The notes: generated from the letters alone by a model not told the origin. A stretch of DNA of 30,000 bases from Eimeria necatrix (GCF_000499385.1 NW_013655216.1:9264-39263); one strand, 5' to 3'. Positions 20,262 through 29,299 are shown, counted from the stretch's first letter. Translations and numbers: made by a program.

Positions 20262-20954
20262 TGCCGCTGCACCTGGTGAAGGCCGCGAGGGAAGTCGAGC
20301 GCGGGGCCGGCCCTTTTGTGTCTTTGGCGCGTTTGCCTTTTTTGGAGAGGGGGCGGTGAGCTGAGGGGTTGGTTTTGAGTCATTTTAATTCAATTTAAAA
20401 GAAATAAAAGCAATTTAAATCCATTTTAATTGTTTAAAATGATTTAAATGATTAAAACAAGCTCCAAAATGCTCCATTCCTCGCTTTTTTTGCTCCGCTG
20501 CTGCTCCTGGTGCCGCCTGCGAGCTGCTGCAGCGGCCCGGGCGTTGGGGTGTACAGACACCTCAGCCGCTGTTTCTACCTTTTATTTTTCCTTTTGTTTC
20601 TTTTATTTTTTTCTTTTTCCAGAATTCAGCGCCTTTGGCGAATAGTGCTGGAAGCAGACACCTGGAGGTACCCTCTTACGGGGGCCTCCTGGGGGCCCCG
20701 CGACAGGGGGGCCCCCGAGGCCCCCTGGGTGCCTGTGGGTTCGGGGGCCCCCCAGGGGGCCCCCGGGGGGCCCCCTGAGGGGGCCCCCGGGGGGCCCCCC
20801 ATAGTTGACGAAAGAGCAGCAGTAGTACAGGAGCTGCCGCTTGCGGAGTGTCTGTACACCCGAAGCAACCACCGGCTGCAGTCCAGAAGACACCCCATTT
20901 GGCAGCACTTGAGATATAAGAAGGATAAAGCCAAAATCCCTTACCTCCACAGGT

Positions 20955-20985
<31 letters not shown>

Positions 20986-21290
20986 TGCAGCAGCAGCAGC
21001 GGATGCAGCAGCAGCGGCTGCAGCTGCTGCAGCACATGTAGCAGCAGCGGCAGCACCCGCAGCAGCTCGAGCAGCCGCTGCAGCAGCGCCAGATGGAGCG
21101 GCAGCAACAGCGGCTGTATCTGCAGCAGCAACTGCATCTGCATCAGCAGCTGTATCTGCAGCAGCAGCTGTATCTGCAGCAGCAGCTGTATCTGCAGCAG
21201 CAACTGTATCTGCAGCAGCAGCAGATCTTTTGAGGGAAGCACCGCCAAGTGGCGCTTTGGAAGAGCTGTCAATCGAGATGTGCTGCTGGC

Positions 21291-21338
<48 letters not shown>

Positions 21339-21413
21339 GTTGTGTTTGTGTGCAGGAAGCGCCTAGTGAGAGAGAAGATGCAAGCAGACACAATTGGAGC
21401 CTTCAATGCATAA
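17955..21413 (+). CDS. unidentified eight-exon gene (3' part), about 189 residues assembled
   Basis: Eight exons with GT/AG borders join in one frame: 17955-17979, 18084-18162, 19162-19259, 20025-20185, 20630-20667, 20866-20952, 21225-21248 and 21356-21413 (TAA at 21411). Every phase matches (1,2,1,0,2,2,2), which is unlikely by chance. The product is basic and aromatic-rich: GQRYLKRGLYRHQ, TDVFVPRWGWRRERL, LPDGSTKKWEPESSKAWPLL, LPHHQRMYTRNEARYL, an Ala run, RLWRIVLEADTWR, RRHPIWQHLRYKKDKAKIPY and REKMQADTIGAFNA at the C-terminus. There is no signal peptide or membrane helix. The style resembles organellar ribosomal or respiratory-complex subunits, but I do not recognise a family. The first exon is internal, so the start lies further upstream. 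Introns are filled with GGGGCCCC, CTAG and CAG repeats. Exon 2 and exon 4 include copies of the dispersed palindrome as coding sequence. The small exon 7 (24 nt) is the least certain. Confidence 0.6.
18180..18660. repeat. GGGGCCCC-type repeat blocks in intron 2
   Basis: At 18180-18330, alternating units of AAAGGGGCCCCC and AAAGGGCCCC form a 10-12-bp tandem series. A second block at 18470-18660 has GGGGGCCCCC cores. Both lie in the intron after exon 2 of the unidentified + gene. Similar short blocks are at 17775-17905 and 20680-20805. Confidence 0.75.
18700..19015. repeat. degenerate GCTA/CTAG array
   Basis: About 315 bp built from 4-bp GCTA units with GCTG and CTTG variants, so CTAG and GCTAGC recur every few bases. 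It is intronic in the unidentified + gene (between exons 2 and 3). GCTAGC is self-complementary, so the array can fold on itself. Confidence 0.85.
19093..19146. repeat. perfect AT hairpin, 26-bp arms
   Basis: 19093-19118 is the exact reverse complement of 19121-19146 with a 2-nt spacer. It ends 15 nt before exon 3 of the unidentified + gene (19162), directly next to that intron's pyrimidine tract, so it could present or mask the 3' splice site. Confidence 0.9.
19262..19915. repeat. degenerate GCTA/CTAG array
   Basis: About 650 bp of the same 4-bp family as 18700-19015. It starts directly at the donor of exon 3: the intron opens GTAAGCAGCTAGCTAGC. Unique-looking islands interrupt it at about 19585-19665 and 19735-19795; I see no exon in them. 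Confidence 0.85.
20205..20262. repeat. nearly pure CAG tract (about 19 units)
   Basis: Uninterrupted CAG on + in the intron after exon 4 of the unidentified gene. It lies 20 nt beyond the GTAAGG donor, so the sense strand reads CAG just after a donor. Confidence 0.9.
20953..21340. repeat. CAG-rich intronic tracts
   Basis: Intron 6 begins GTCAGCAGCAGC directly at the donor (20953) and continues as imperfect CAG, including about five units of an 18-bp series (CAGCAGCAGCTGTATCTG type) at 21110-21210. It runs right up to the exon 7 acceptor. A purer (CAG)14-15 tract fills 21294-21336 in the next intron. Confidence 0.8.
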
Positions 21414-21424
21414 CCCAGAATCTA

Positions 21425-22110
21425 GCTGCTACTGCTGCTGCTTCTATTGCTGCTGCTGCTGCACTGCAGCAGCAGCAACCGCAGCGCCACAAAGTGTCCA
21501 GCAGCAGCAGCAGCAGCAACAGCGCCACTGCGGCATCTGCTGCCCCCTTTTTTTTTGCCTAAGACCCATATTTATAATTTATTGGTATATTTCCGCATTT
21601 GTTTTTATTATTTATTCATTCTATTTACAAGTACTACACTGCTGTCATCTAATTTGTTTATAATTCCCCAGAAAGAAAAGAATTAAAAGAAGTTAAAAAG
21701 AAATGCTGAGGCAGCAAAGTTCCTTAGCTGCAGCAGCAAATGAAGCAGCAGCAGCAGCAGCTGCAACAGCATCAGTCGCAGCCCAGGAAATGCTGCCGCA
21801 CCAAAACGGGATGCAGCAGCAGCAAGTACCTGCAGCAACAGCAAGAGGCTCTCGCTGCAGCAGCATTCGCTGCAGCAGCAGCAGCATTCGCCGCAGCAGC
21901 AGCAGCATTCGTTGCAGCAGCAGCAGCATTCGTTGCAGCAGCAGCAGCATTCGTTGCAGCAGCAGCAGTATTCGTTGCAGCAGCAGCAGCATTCGCTGCA
22001 GCAGCAGCAGCATTCGCTGCAGCAGCAGCAGCAGCATTCACTACAGTGGAAACAACATCCGCTGCTGCAGCAGCAACATCTGCTGCTGCTGCAGCAGCTT
22101 GTATCTTTTG
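21425..22110. repeat. CAG-rich block with a 21-bp higher-order unit
   Basis: Downstream of the + gene's stop. Between about 21860 and 22040 the CAG run is organised as about nine copies of a 21-bp unit, CATTCG(T/C)TG followed by four CAG. All three + frames are open (Ala5-Phe-Val, QQQQHSL or SSSSIRC repeats), as expected for a unit divisible by three. A + frame with an ATG at 21703 (MLRQQSSLAAAANEA) runs to 22134 but lacks any non-repeat domain. Confidence 0.75.
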
Positions 22111-22139
22111 GCAGCAAATCTACATCTAGGATAGCCAAA

Positions 22140-22502
22140 TGTACAAAATAAAATCAAAAAGATATTTACAAAGACAATTATTTCTTTTATGTTAATTTGA
22201 ATTCAGTTGCAAGTCCCAAAGATGTCAAACCCTGCTGCTGCTAATGTTTGCTGTACTGAAATACTGAAAATAAAATAAATTTTAAATATTCAAATAAATA
22301 TATTTCATAAGAATATCCTTTCTCGTATACAATCCCTATCACAAATCTGTCTACTTTAATTGTTCTTAAACAAGTACAAAAAATATATTTATATTAATGA
22401 AACGCGCTGCCCCCAGTGTAGGCATATATACATAATATATATATATATGTATATATTTACATATATACATATATATATCTATATATACCTATATATATAT
22501 AC

Positions 22503-22543
<41 letters not shown>

Positions 22544-22640
22544 CGTATATAATACATTCAGATATATAAACAATTCCACATATACATACAATATATATAA
22601 AGTAAAAACTAAATAAAAGAGCATTTCGAAAAGCCCTTTT
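22140..22640. repeat. AT-rich spacer with TA microsatellite
   Basis: AT-rich throughout. A (TA)n / TATACA microsatellite occupies about 22425-22552, including one nearly pure TA run of about 30 bp at 22513-22541. No gene is seen. Confidence 0.8.
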
Positions 22641-22824
22641 TTGAATTTATATCTCTTTGCTCATTCCCACTCGGCTCGGGTGTCTGTACACCCGAAGAGG
22701 TTGCCGCGCACAGAAATCGATTTTGAATTTTAGGGCTAGAGAATTTAAAACCAAAACAAATAAATAAATCAAATGATTAAAATAAAATGATTTTATTTAA
22801 ATAAATAATTGTCGAAAGGGCCGT

Positions 22825-22900
22825 CAGATAGGAGCGAAAGAATAACAGCAGCAGATACACCCTGGGGTGTACCTTCAGCTGAACTATGTGTTCATCCTGT
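22825..22900. repeat. dispersed repeat copy A (with palindrome insertion)
   Basis: Shares CAGATAGGAGCGAAAGA, a CAGCA segment, AGCTGAACTATG and TTCATC, in the same order, with 23680-23740. Relative to that copy it carries extra sequence including TACACCCC-T-GGGGTGTA (22856-22872), a perfect 8-bp inverted repeat made of two half-sites of the dispersed palindrome in everted order. Confidence 0.65.
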
Positions 22901-23679
22901 TCCCTTTTTCAAAAGCAGAAAATAACAAATTAAATAATTTTAATAAATTAAATTAAACAAATTCAACAAGAGACCTTTTTAAAGAATAAATCGAGAAATG
23001 GCAGCAGCCAGAGTGTAATTTCAAAGGCTTCTTCGTACACCTGCCAAAACCAAATGCCTCTAGACCCACAAACCCTAAACCCTAAACCCTAAACCCTAAG
23101 GATATATTAAAACATATATAAACATATATAAGCAGCGAAGAAAAACGAAAAAATATATTTCAATGATGTGACAAAAACAAAAGACGGATCCTTGCGGATT
23201 CCGATTCACGGGGTGTACAGACACCAGCCTTCACGCGAACAAAAAGGAATATTGAAAACAAACAAAATAAATAAAAAAGAATAAAAAACATTTAGATAAA
23301 AAGACAAGAGAAAAGTACAAGAATAAAAAGGCATTTGGATAGAAGAACAAAAGACAAATAAAGGAATAAAAAGACACACAAATGAATACAAAATAAAAGA
23401 ACAAAGAGGCATTTAGACAAAAGAAAACAAAAGATAAATAAAAGAATAAAAAGACATTCAGATGATAAAAGTGTGGGGAATAAAAGAACAGAAAAATTTG
23501 AAAACGACAACTAGAGAAGAATCTGAAAAATTGAAGAATAGAAAAGAATTCAAAACTTAAAGAGAAATTCGGCAAGAATAAAAAGGCATTGAAAGGATAA
23601 ACAAATGAAAATGCAAAAACGCAAAAAGATTTTTTAAAAATAATAAATAAAATAAATAAAATAGATTTGCGCCTTGGCT
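22901..23679. other. A-rich spacer with telomere-like repeat
   Basis: AT-rich sequence with (CCCTAAA)4 at 23070-23099, a palindrome copy at 23212-23225, and a 430-bp A-rich/purine-rich stretch on + (23235-23675) resembling sense-T-rich introns of - strand genes. The Phe-rich - strand frames there are translations of this composition. I see no exon. Confidence 0.5.
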
Positions 23680-23740
23680 TCAGATAGGAGCGAAAGATAA
23701 TCAGCAAATGCCTTTAAGCTGAACTATGAATTCATCAGCG
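23680..23740. repeat. dispersed repeat copy B (without insertion)
   Basis: Partner of 22825-22900, about 855 bp away in direct orientation. It lacks the inverted-repeat insertion, but a palindrome copy lies 14 bp further right (23754). I do not recognise the repeat as an RNA gene or known element. Confidence 0.6.
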
Positions 23741-24425
23741 TAGCCAGCGCTGAGGTGTACGTACACCCCAAATGCAGCAGCAAATGCAGCAGCAAATGCA
23801 GCAGCAAATGCTGCAGTTGCAAAAAGAAATATATCAATTCAACTTCATTCAAAACTCAAAAGGCAAAACAGAAAATGAAACGCATGCAGTAGACTTCAAG
23901 CTGTCTGTACACCCCAAACCCCACACACTCAGGTGTATATACACCTCAAAACAGTTTGCGGGAAAGGCACTGAAAAGCCCTTGGGGTGTATAGGCAGCTC
24001 CAGGTGCCAGGTATAAATAAAAGAGGCAATAAAAAGCAGGAAAAGACTTTAAAAAGAAATAGAAATAAAAAGAAATAAAAGATAAAACGACAGGAAGGAA
24101 TAAGTGAGCAGGTCTCTCAAAAGCAGCCACAACAGTTGTTCGTTCTTCTGTTGTAAACGAGGTGTACGTACACCCAAATCTGCAGCAGCAGCTGGCAGCA
24201 GCTCACGCTGCTGCAGCAGCTGCTGCTTCTGCTGCAACAGCAGCTGCTGCTGCTGCTGCAACAGCAGCTGCTGCTCCTGCTGCAGCAGCAACAGCTGCTG
24301 CTGCTCCTGGATGTCTTTCGTTCGGCATGTGGCTGCTGAGGGACTCTGGCTCTGCAGAGGCCCGCGTTTGCTGCTGCTGCTGCTGGAGGCGCAGCAGCAG
24401 CAGCAGCTGCTGCTGCTGCTGCTGC
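23741..24425. other. region downstream of uS7: palindrome copies and CAG/CTG
   Basis: Holds five copies or near-copies of the dispersed palindrome (23754, 23900, 23932, 23985, 24161) within 420 bp, the densest cluster in the window. CAG/CTG follows from 24180 to the uS7 stop. A + frame starting with MQQQ repeats (23772) contains LQLQKEIYQFNFIQ and could be an exon, but there is no independent support. Confidence 0.4.
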
Positions 24426-24577
24426 TCACCTGTTGGCCTTGGCCACTCTTTCAATCTCGTCTTTCTTTTTAATTGCATAAGAGTTGCTGCTTTCTTTTGC
24501 ACAATTCATTATTTCATCTGCCAGACACTCCGACATGCTCTTCAGGTTTCGGAAGGCCGCAGTGCTGTACGTACACC

Positions 24578-24620
<43 letters not shown>

Positions 24621-25295
24621 AGGAAAGGCGTCAAAGAGCGGCTAAAGCGTCAAAATTAAAAGCTGAAAAAGCCAATTAAATGAAGTAAATTAAAGAGGAG
24701 TAGAATATCAAAAAGAACTCTAAAAAGAAAAAAAGAAATAACATGAAAAAACTTCAAAGAGAAATTAGAAAAAGGAATTTGAAGGCGCCAAAAAACCCTA
24801 AAAACACAAAAAGAGATCTAAAAGAAGAACAAAAAGATAAAAGATTTCAAAAGAGATTTGAAAGGAAAATAAAAAGAAAAAAGACTTCGAAAAAGACTCA
24901 AAAGCAAAACAAAAAGATAAAAGATTTAAAAAGGATTTAAAAGAAATATAAAAAAGATAGAAAGGCAAAAAAACTGCAAAAAGTCAGAGAGCGTTTAAGC
25001 CGCCAAAAGGCATAAAAAGACATCCAGAAAGTCCCAAGAAGTCGGAAAAAGAGGAAAAGAAACTCCGGAAGAAGCTCTAGAAGACTAAGAGGGAAAAAAA
25101 GGATTTAAAAAGCTTTCAAACGCCGAAAAAACGAAAAGAAAACTCACCGGGCTCCCGTGCAAATCAAATAAATGGCCTGGTTCACTCGCCGCAAAGGCGA
25201 CACGTCCACCGCCTGCCGACGAACCACTCCGGCACTTCCGATCCGAGTCGAGTCTTCCCGAGGGCCGCCTCTCTCCACAGCTTGCACCAACACCT

Positions 25296-25334
<39 letters not shown>

Positions 25335-26551
25335 GGGGGGGTGTGCAGCAGCAGCAGCAGCGGGGAGGGTGTGCAGCAGCAGCAGCGGCGGCGGGCGGGA
25401 CCGGCAGCAGCAGCAGAGGCGGGGAGAGCGAGCGGCAGCGCAGCAAGCAGCAGCGGGAGTAGATACGCAAGAAGCAGCAGCAGCAGCAGCAGTACAAAAG
25501 GCAGCAGCAGCAGCAGCAGTACAAAAGGCAGCAGCAGCAGCAGCACAGCAGCCCTATTGGAGCAGCAGCAGCAGCAGCACAGCAGCCCTGTTGCTGCAGC
25601 AGCAGCAGCTGCAGCAAAGGTGATAAAAGGGAGACCAAAGGTCGAAAAAAGTCGAAAAAAAGGCCAAAAAAGGTGTTTTTTTGGCGAAAAAAAGCGGGAA
25701 AAAAGCAGCAGCAGAAGAGGAGAAGAAAAGGAGAAGAGGGGGAGAAAAAAAGGGAGAAAAAGGAGAAAAAAGAGACCTGGAGAGGATTTTTGTCGGCCAT
25801 CAAAGCAATGATGTCGAAGGCGTGCTGCACTATGCGAATGGCCTGGAGCTTTTTGCCGGAGTTGCGGCCGTGCATCATGAGGGAGTTGACCAGCCGCTCG
25901 ACCAGCGGGCACTGCGCCTTCCGAAAGCGCTTTTTTTGGTACCTGAGAGCCCCAAAACGCAAATTTTAACGCAAATTAATCCGCCAATAAACTCCAAATC
26001 GAAAATTGGATCTTTGAGAACAAATTTGCAAAAAAAATCTCCAAAAATGAACCAAAAACGACCAAAAACAACCAAATTTCGACCAAAATCGATGAAGTTG
26101 TCCTTTCAGGGCCACGGGGGGTAAAAGGAAACAAATACAAATTAAAAATAAATAAATTAAATTAAATTAAATTAAATAAATAAATAAATAATTAATTAAT
26201 TAAAAAGAAATAAAATAAAAATAAATTAAATAAAAGAAATAAATCTAAAAAGAACTCAAAAGAATTAAAAAGCAAACTTGGACAGGCACGGGAAGACCCC
26301 AGAAGCCAAAACAACCTGCTCTACCCCCCCTCTGCTGCTGCTGCTGCTGCTGCAGCAGCAGCAGCAGCAGCTGCTGCTGCTGCTGCTGCAGCAGCAGCTG
26401 CTGCTGCTGCTGCTGCTGACCTGCCGGCAGTGTGGGGCGTGAGGACCGCAGCCTTGCCCTTGACGGCGAGGTAGTCGACGAGGGAAAGATCGGAGACAGT
26501 GACATCATCATAAGTCCATCTTCCGAAGAGTTTGAAGTCCGTTGCTGCCAT
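24426..26551 (-). CDS. RPS5: 40S ribosomal protein S5 (uS7), four exons
   Basis: Core small-subunit head protein that binds the 3' major domain of 18S rRNA near the mRNA exit and E site. Exons are 26551-26421 ([20 protein letters not shown]), 25942-25777 ([25 protein letters not shown], ending NPLQ), 25293-25148 ([28 protein letters not shown]) and 24564-24426 ([40 protein letters not shown]). Phases 2,0,2 all close, giving 193 residues against about 200 in other eukaryotes, so the protein is complete. Intron 1 starts GTCAGCAGCAGC at the donor, intron 2 ends CTGCTGCTGCTGCAG at the acceptor, and intron 3 ends in CTG repeats plus GGGGTGTACGTACAG, where the dispersed palindrome forms the 3' splice site. 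No residue of the conserved blocks looks damaged. It is transcribed divergently from RPS29. Confidence 0.95.
24621..25147. other. uS7 intron 3, A-rich on +
   Basis: Sense-strand T-rich intron of the ribosomal gene. On + it gives Lys-rich frames (24743-24940) that are not coding. A (CAG)14 tract at 24579-24620 on + is the CTG run preceding the exon 4 acceptor. Confidence 0.75.
25294..25776. repeat. CAG/CTG-rich uS7 intron 2
   Basis: CAG on + (CTG on the sense strand) from 25294 to about 25620, followed by an A-rich/purine-rich segment to the exon 2 donor. Sense order is therefore donor, pyrimidine-rich, CTG repeats, CTGCAG acceptor. Long Ser/Gln/Ala frames on + are repeat translations. Confidence 0.85.
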
Positions 26552-26553
26552 TT

Positions 26554-26600
<47 letters not shown>

Positions 26601-26740
26601 TAGGGGGATTCTGCTCCGCTGCTCTCCACTCCTTTTCGACCTTTCTTCATTCCACTGAGGCGGCCTCTCGCGCTGCTGCTGCTGCTGCAGCTGCTGCGCA
26701 CACGCAGCAGCAAACACACACTTTGCACCCAATACAACTC

Positions 26741-26782
<42 letters not shown>

Positions 26783-27083
26783 GGCGGGGACCTTTGCTGC
26801 ACTTGGGCTGGCCACTCGCAGGTGCTGCAGCTGAAGTGCTGCTGCTGAGGATGCTGCTGCTGCTCTGCTGCTCCACTAGGCATATAGGCCAGAGAACTAG
26901 AGAGCAGCAGCGGCAGCAGCAGCAGCAGCAGCAGCTGCTGCTGCTGCAACTGCTGCTGCTGTGGGGCCCGCGTCGGGTGTGGAGTGCAGCAGCAGCTATT
27001 AAACAGCAGGATGTACACCCTAGCCCAAAAACTTCGAGCAGCGCAGCCGCTGCCGCCGCTGCTGCTGCTGCTGAGGCTGCTGC

Positions 27084-27123
<40 letters not shown>

Positions 27124-27260
27124 CGTGATACTCCACAGAGTGTATCGACGCACAGAACTCCATTCCGCAAGAAAACGAAAACCCCACAAAAAACAGAGAC
27201 AGGGATCAGCAGCAGCAGCAGCAGCTGCTGCTGCTGCTGCTCACGCGCAGCAGCAGCAGC

Positions 27261-27292
<32 letters not shown>

Positions 27293-27558
27293 CAGGGCTC
27301 AGCAGCACTCCTCACCTGTTTTTAAATATAAAAAGAGTTTGAAAAAACCCTTTTTGGCAACTGGCGCAAACCCCAAAGCTAAATCCCAGCTGCTGCTGCT
27401 GCTGCTGCTGCTGCTGCAGCCTCTCCCCGCAGCCGCACCAGCAGCAGCTGCAGCCACTGCTGCTGTGGGGCTGCCGCTGCTGCTGCTGCAGCAGCTGCTG
27501 CTGCGGCTGCTGGCCTCTGCCCCCACATGCATGCGGCCCACCTGCTGCTGCTGCCGCC

Positions 27559-27591
<33 letters not shown>

Positions 27592-27685
27592 TACCAGGGG
27601 TGCTGCTGCTGCATCTTTCTGCTTCGTGTGCTTCTGCTGCTGCTCTTCTCTTTTCCTTTTTGCTGCTCTTTTCAAAACCCTCAAA
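26552..27685. promoter_or_regulatory. divergent RPS5/RPS29 intergenic region, packed with CAG/CTG
   Basis: 1,134 bp between the two start codons. Several CTG and CAG tracts alternate (26555-26597, 26667-26697, 26740-26780, 26907-26965, 27058-27120, 27207-27290, 27390-27420, 27470-27640), often as adjacent CAG-then-CTG inverted pairs. Unique islands at about 26600-26660, 27000-27050, 27120-27205 and 27305-27385 are the likeliest places for promoter elements or 5' UTR exons; I cannot name a motif. A pyrimidine-rich run (CTTCTCTTTTCCTTTTT) lies about 20 nt upstream of the RPS29 ATG, as often seen at ribosomal-protein gene starts. Confidence 0.5.
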
Positions 27686-28077
27686 ATGGGCACTACTTAC
27701 AACATCCGCCCCAAGAAGTTCGGGCCTGGCAGCCGCCAGTGGTGAGGGTTTAGGGTTTAGGGTTTAGGGTTTGGGCCCTAGGGTTTAGGGTTTCGGGTTC
27801 GGGTTTTGCGTTTCCTAATTCTCTCCCTTTTCTAGTTTTTGCTGCTGCCCGCCGCGACGAAGGCCAGATGCCGCTGCTGCTGCTGCTGCTGCCGCTGCTG
27901 CTGCTGCTGCTGCTGTGGGGCAGCACTTATGCCAGCCCTTATGCCAGCCTTTTCCCTTTTGCTGCTGCAGCAGCAGCTATGCGTGGCAGTGCGCTGCTGC
28001 TGCGCGCCCGCTGAGGTGTATGGACAGCTGCCCGCGACCCCGGGGGCCCCGGGGGCCCCTGCTGCTGCCGCTGCTGC

Positions 28078-28111
<34 letters not shown>

Positions 28112-28399
28112 ATTCTGGAGTTGCGGCTTTCTAGGGCAGGTCTTCAGCTGCAGCAGCTCATGCTCTCCGTATTATGTCTGTGTCTGCTGTTGCTGCTGCT
28201 GTGGCGCTGCCGCTGCCTCCGCTGCTGCTCCCTCCGCTGCTGCTGCTCCCGCTGCTGCTGCTGCTCCCGCTGCTGCTGCTGCTGCTGCTGCTGCAGCCGG
28301 GTGTGCTTCAACCGCCACGGCATGGTCCGGAAGTACGGAATCAACATGTGCCGGCAGTGCTTCAGAGAGCGAGCGGCGCTCATAGGTTTCCAGAAGGTA

Positions 28400-28433
<34 letters not shown>

Positions 28434-28583
28434 CAAGCTGCAGCTGCAGCAGCAGCAGCACAAGCTGCAGCAGCAACAGCAGCAGCGCAGGCGAAAGCAG
28501 CAGCAGCAGTGGTGGAGGAGCGGGAGGGGGGTGGGAGGTGGGGGACGCAGCTGGGGCTGTAGAATGAGTAGCAGCAGCAAGTT

Positions 28584-28627
<44 letters not shown>

Positions 28628-28666
28628 AATTGTCTTGTGTGTCTCTTTTTGCTGCAGTACCGTTAA
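27686..28666 (+). CDS. RPS29: 40S ribosomal protein S29 (uS14), three exons
   Basis: Small zinc-binding protein of the 40S head. Exons are 27686-27741 ([18 protein letters not shown] plus TG), 28297-28396 (completing the Cys codon; [19 protein letters not shown] then [14 protein letters not shown]) and 28658-28666 (Tyr, Arg, TAA). Splicing TG|GTGAGG to CTGCAG|CCGG restores the first zinc ligand pair CRVC, matching the second pair CRQC, which fixes the intron borders. The product is 54 residues, the normal length. Intron 1 (555 nt) opens with telomere-like GGGTTTA repeats and ends in uninterrupted CTG up to the acceptor. Intron 2 (261 nt) opens GTAAGCAGCAGC and ends in TCTCTTTTTGCTGCAG. Homology covers the whole protein; the last exon of 9 nt is inferred from the splice signal and the expected Tyr-Arg ending. 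Confidence 0.95.
27742..27800. repeat. telomere-like repeat at the start of RPS29 intron 1
   Basis: GTGAGGGTTTAGGGTTTAGG continuing through about seven TTTAGGG-type heptamers, the last ones degenerate (GTTCGGG, GTTTTGC). The donor GT is fused to the first heptamer, so the repeat begins exactly at the exon border. Confidence 0.9.
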
Positions 28667-29170
28667 GGCCGCCCCACAGTCCCTCTGGGGTGTCTGCGGA
28701 GACACCGCAGCCGCCTGCTGTCTCCGCCGTGCATGCTGCAGCAGCAGCAGCAGCAGCTGCTGCAGCAGCAACTGCAGCAGCAGCAGCAGCTGCTGCTGCT
28801 GCTGCAGGGGTGTGGGGGCCTTGAGGCAGCAAACAGCTGAACTCTTCGTTTGTTGCTGTTTCTAAAAGGGACTTGTAATAATTCTTTCTTTAAAGTTGGA
28901 TCTTATTGATTAAAATGAATTTAATTAATTTAAATAGAAATAAAATATATTTATTTTTATTTATTTAAATATACTTTTAGATTAAAAGCAAAAATCCCCT
29001 TTTAGTTGCTGCTGCAGAAGCAGCAGCAAACAGCCAGCGGCAGCAGCAGCTAGCGCCTGCTGCAGCAGCCAGTTATTTCGCGCTGCTGCTGCCGCAGCAT
29101 CAGCAGCAACAGCAGCAGCAACAGCAGCAGCAACAGCAGCAACAGCAGCAGCAGCAGCAGCAGAAACGGC
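28400..29170. repeat. CAG-rich tracts in and after RPS29
   Basis: CAG from 28401 to about 28510 and 28570-28627 lies in intron 2. After the stop (28664-28666) the block 28735-28808 is CAG then CTG. An AT-rich island at 28870-28990 includes ATTTAATTAATTTAAAT-type inverted text. CAG resumes at 29010-29163. The Lys/Arg-rich + segment after 29163 (KRQRPGLSRPSKERV) is short and unsupported. Confidence 0.75.
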
Positions 29171-29299
29171 AACGGCCAGGCCTTTCGCGGCCCTCAAAAG
29201 AAAGAGTCAAAAAAAGAAAAAGAAAAACTAAAAAAGTTTTTAAAAAAGTTTTTTAAAATTAAAATGAAGAAAGAAGAGACAGCAGCAGACTAGACAAGA

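Noticed and set aside
20510..21562. Single continuous plus-strand frame of 350 codons
   Set aside because: It runs through splice donors, acceptors and CAG introns. The phased short exons within it, several in other frames, give a more protein-like product.
22825..23767. CRISPR-like spaced repeats or a tRNA in the duplicated 60-75-bp segment
   Set aside because: There are only two copies, no regular spacing, no cloverleaf that I can fold, and the genome is eukaryotic.
26508..27308. Minus-strand frame of 266 codons across the RPS5/RPS29 intergenic region
   Set aside because: It overlaps RPS5 exon 1 out of frame and consists of Ser/Ala/Cys/Leu runs from CTG/CAG tracts.
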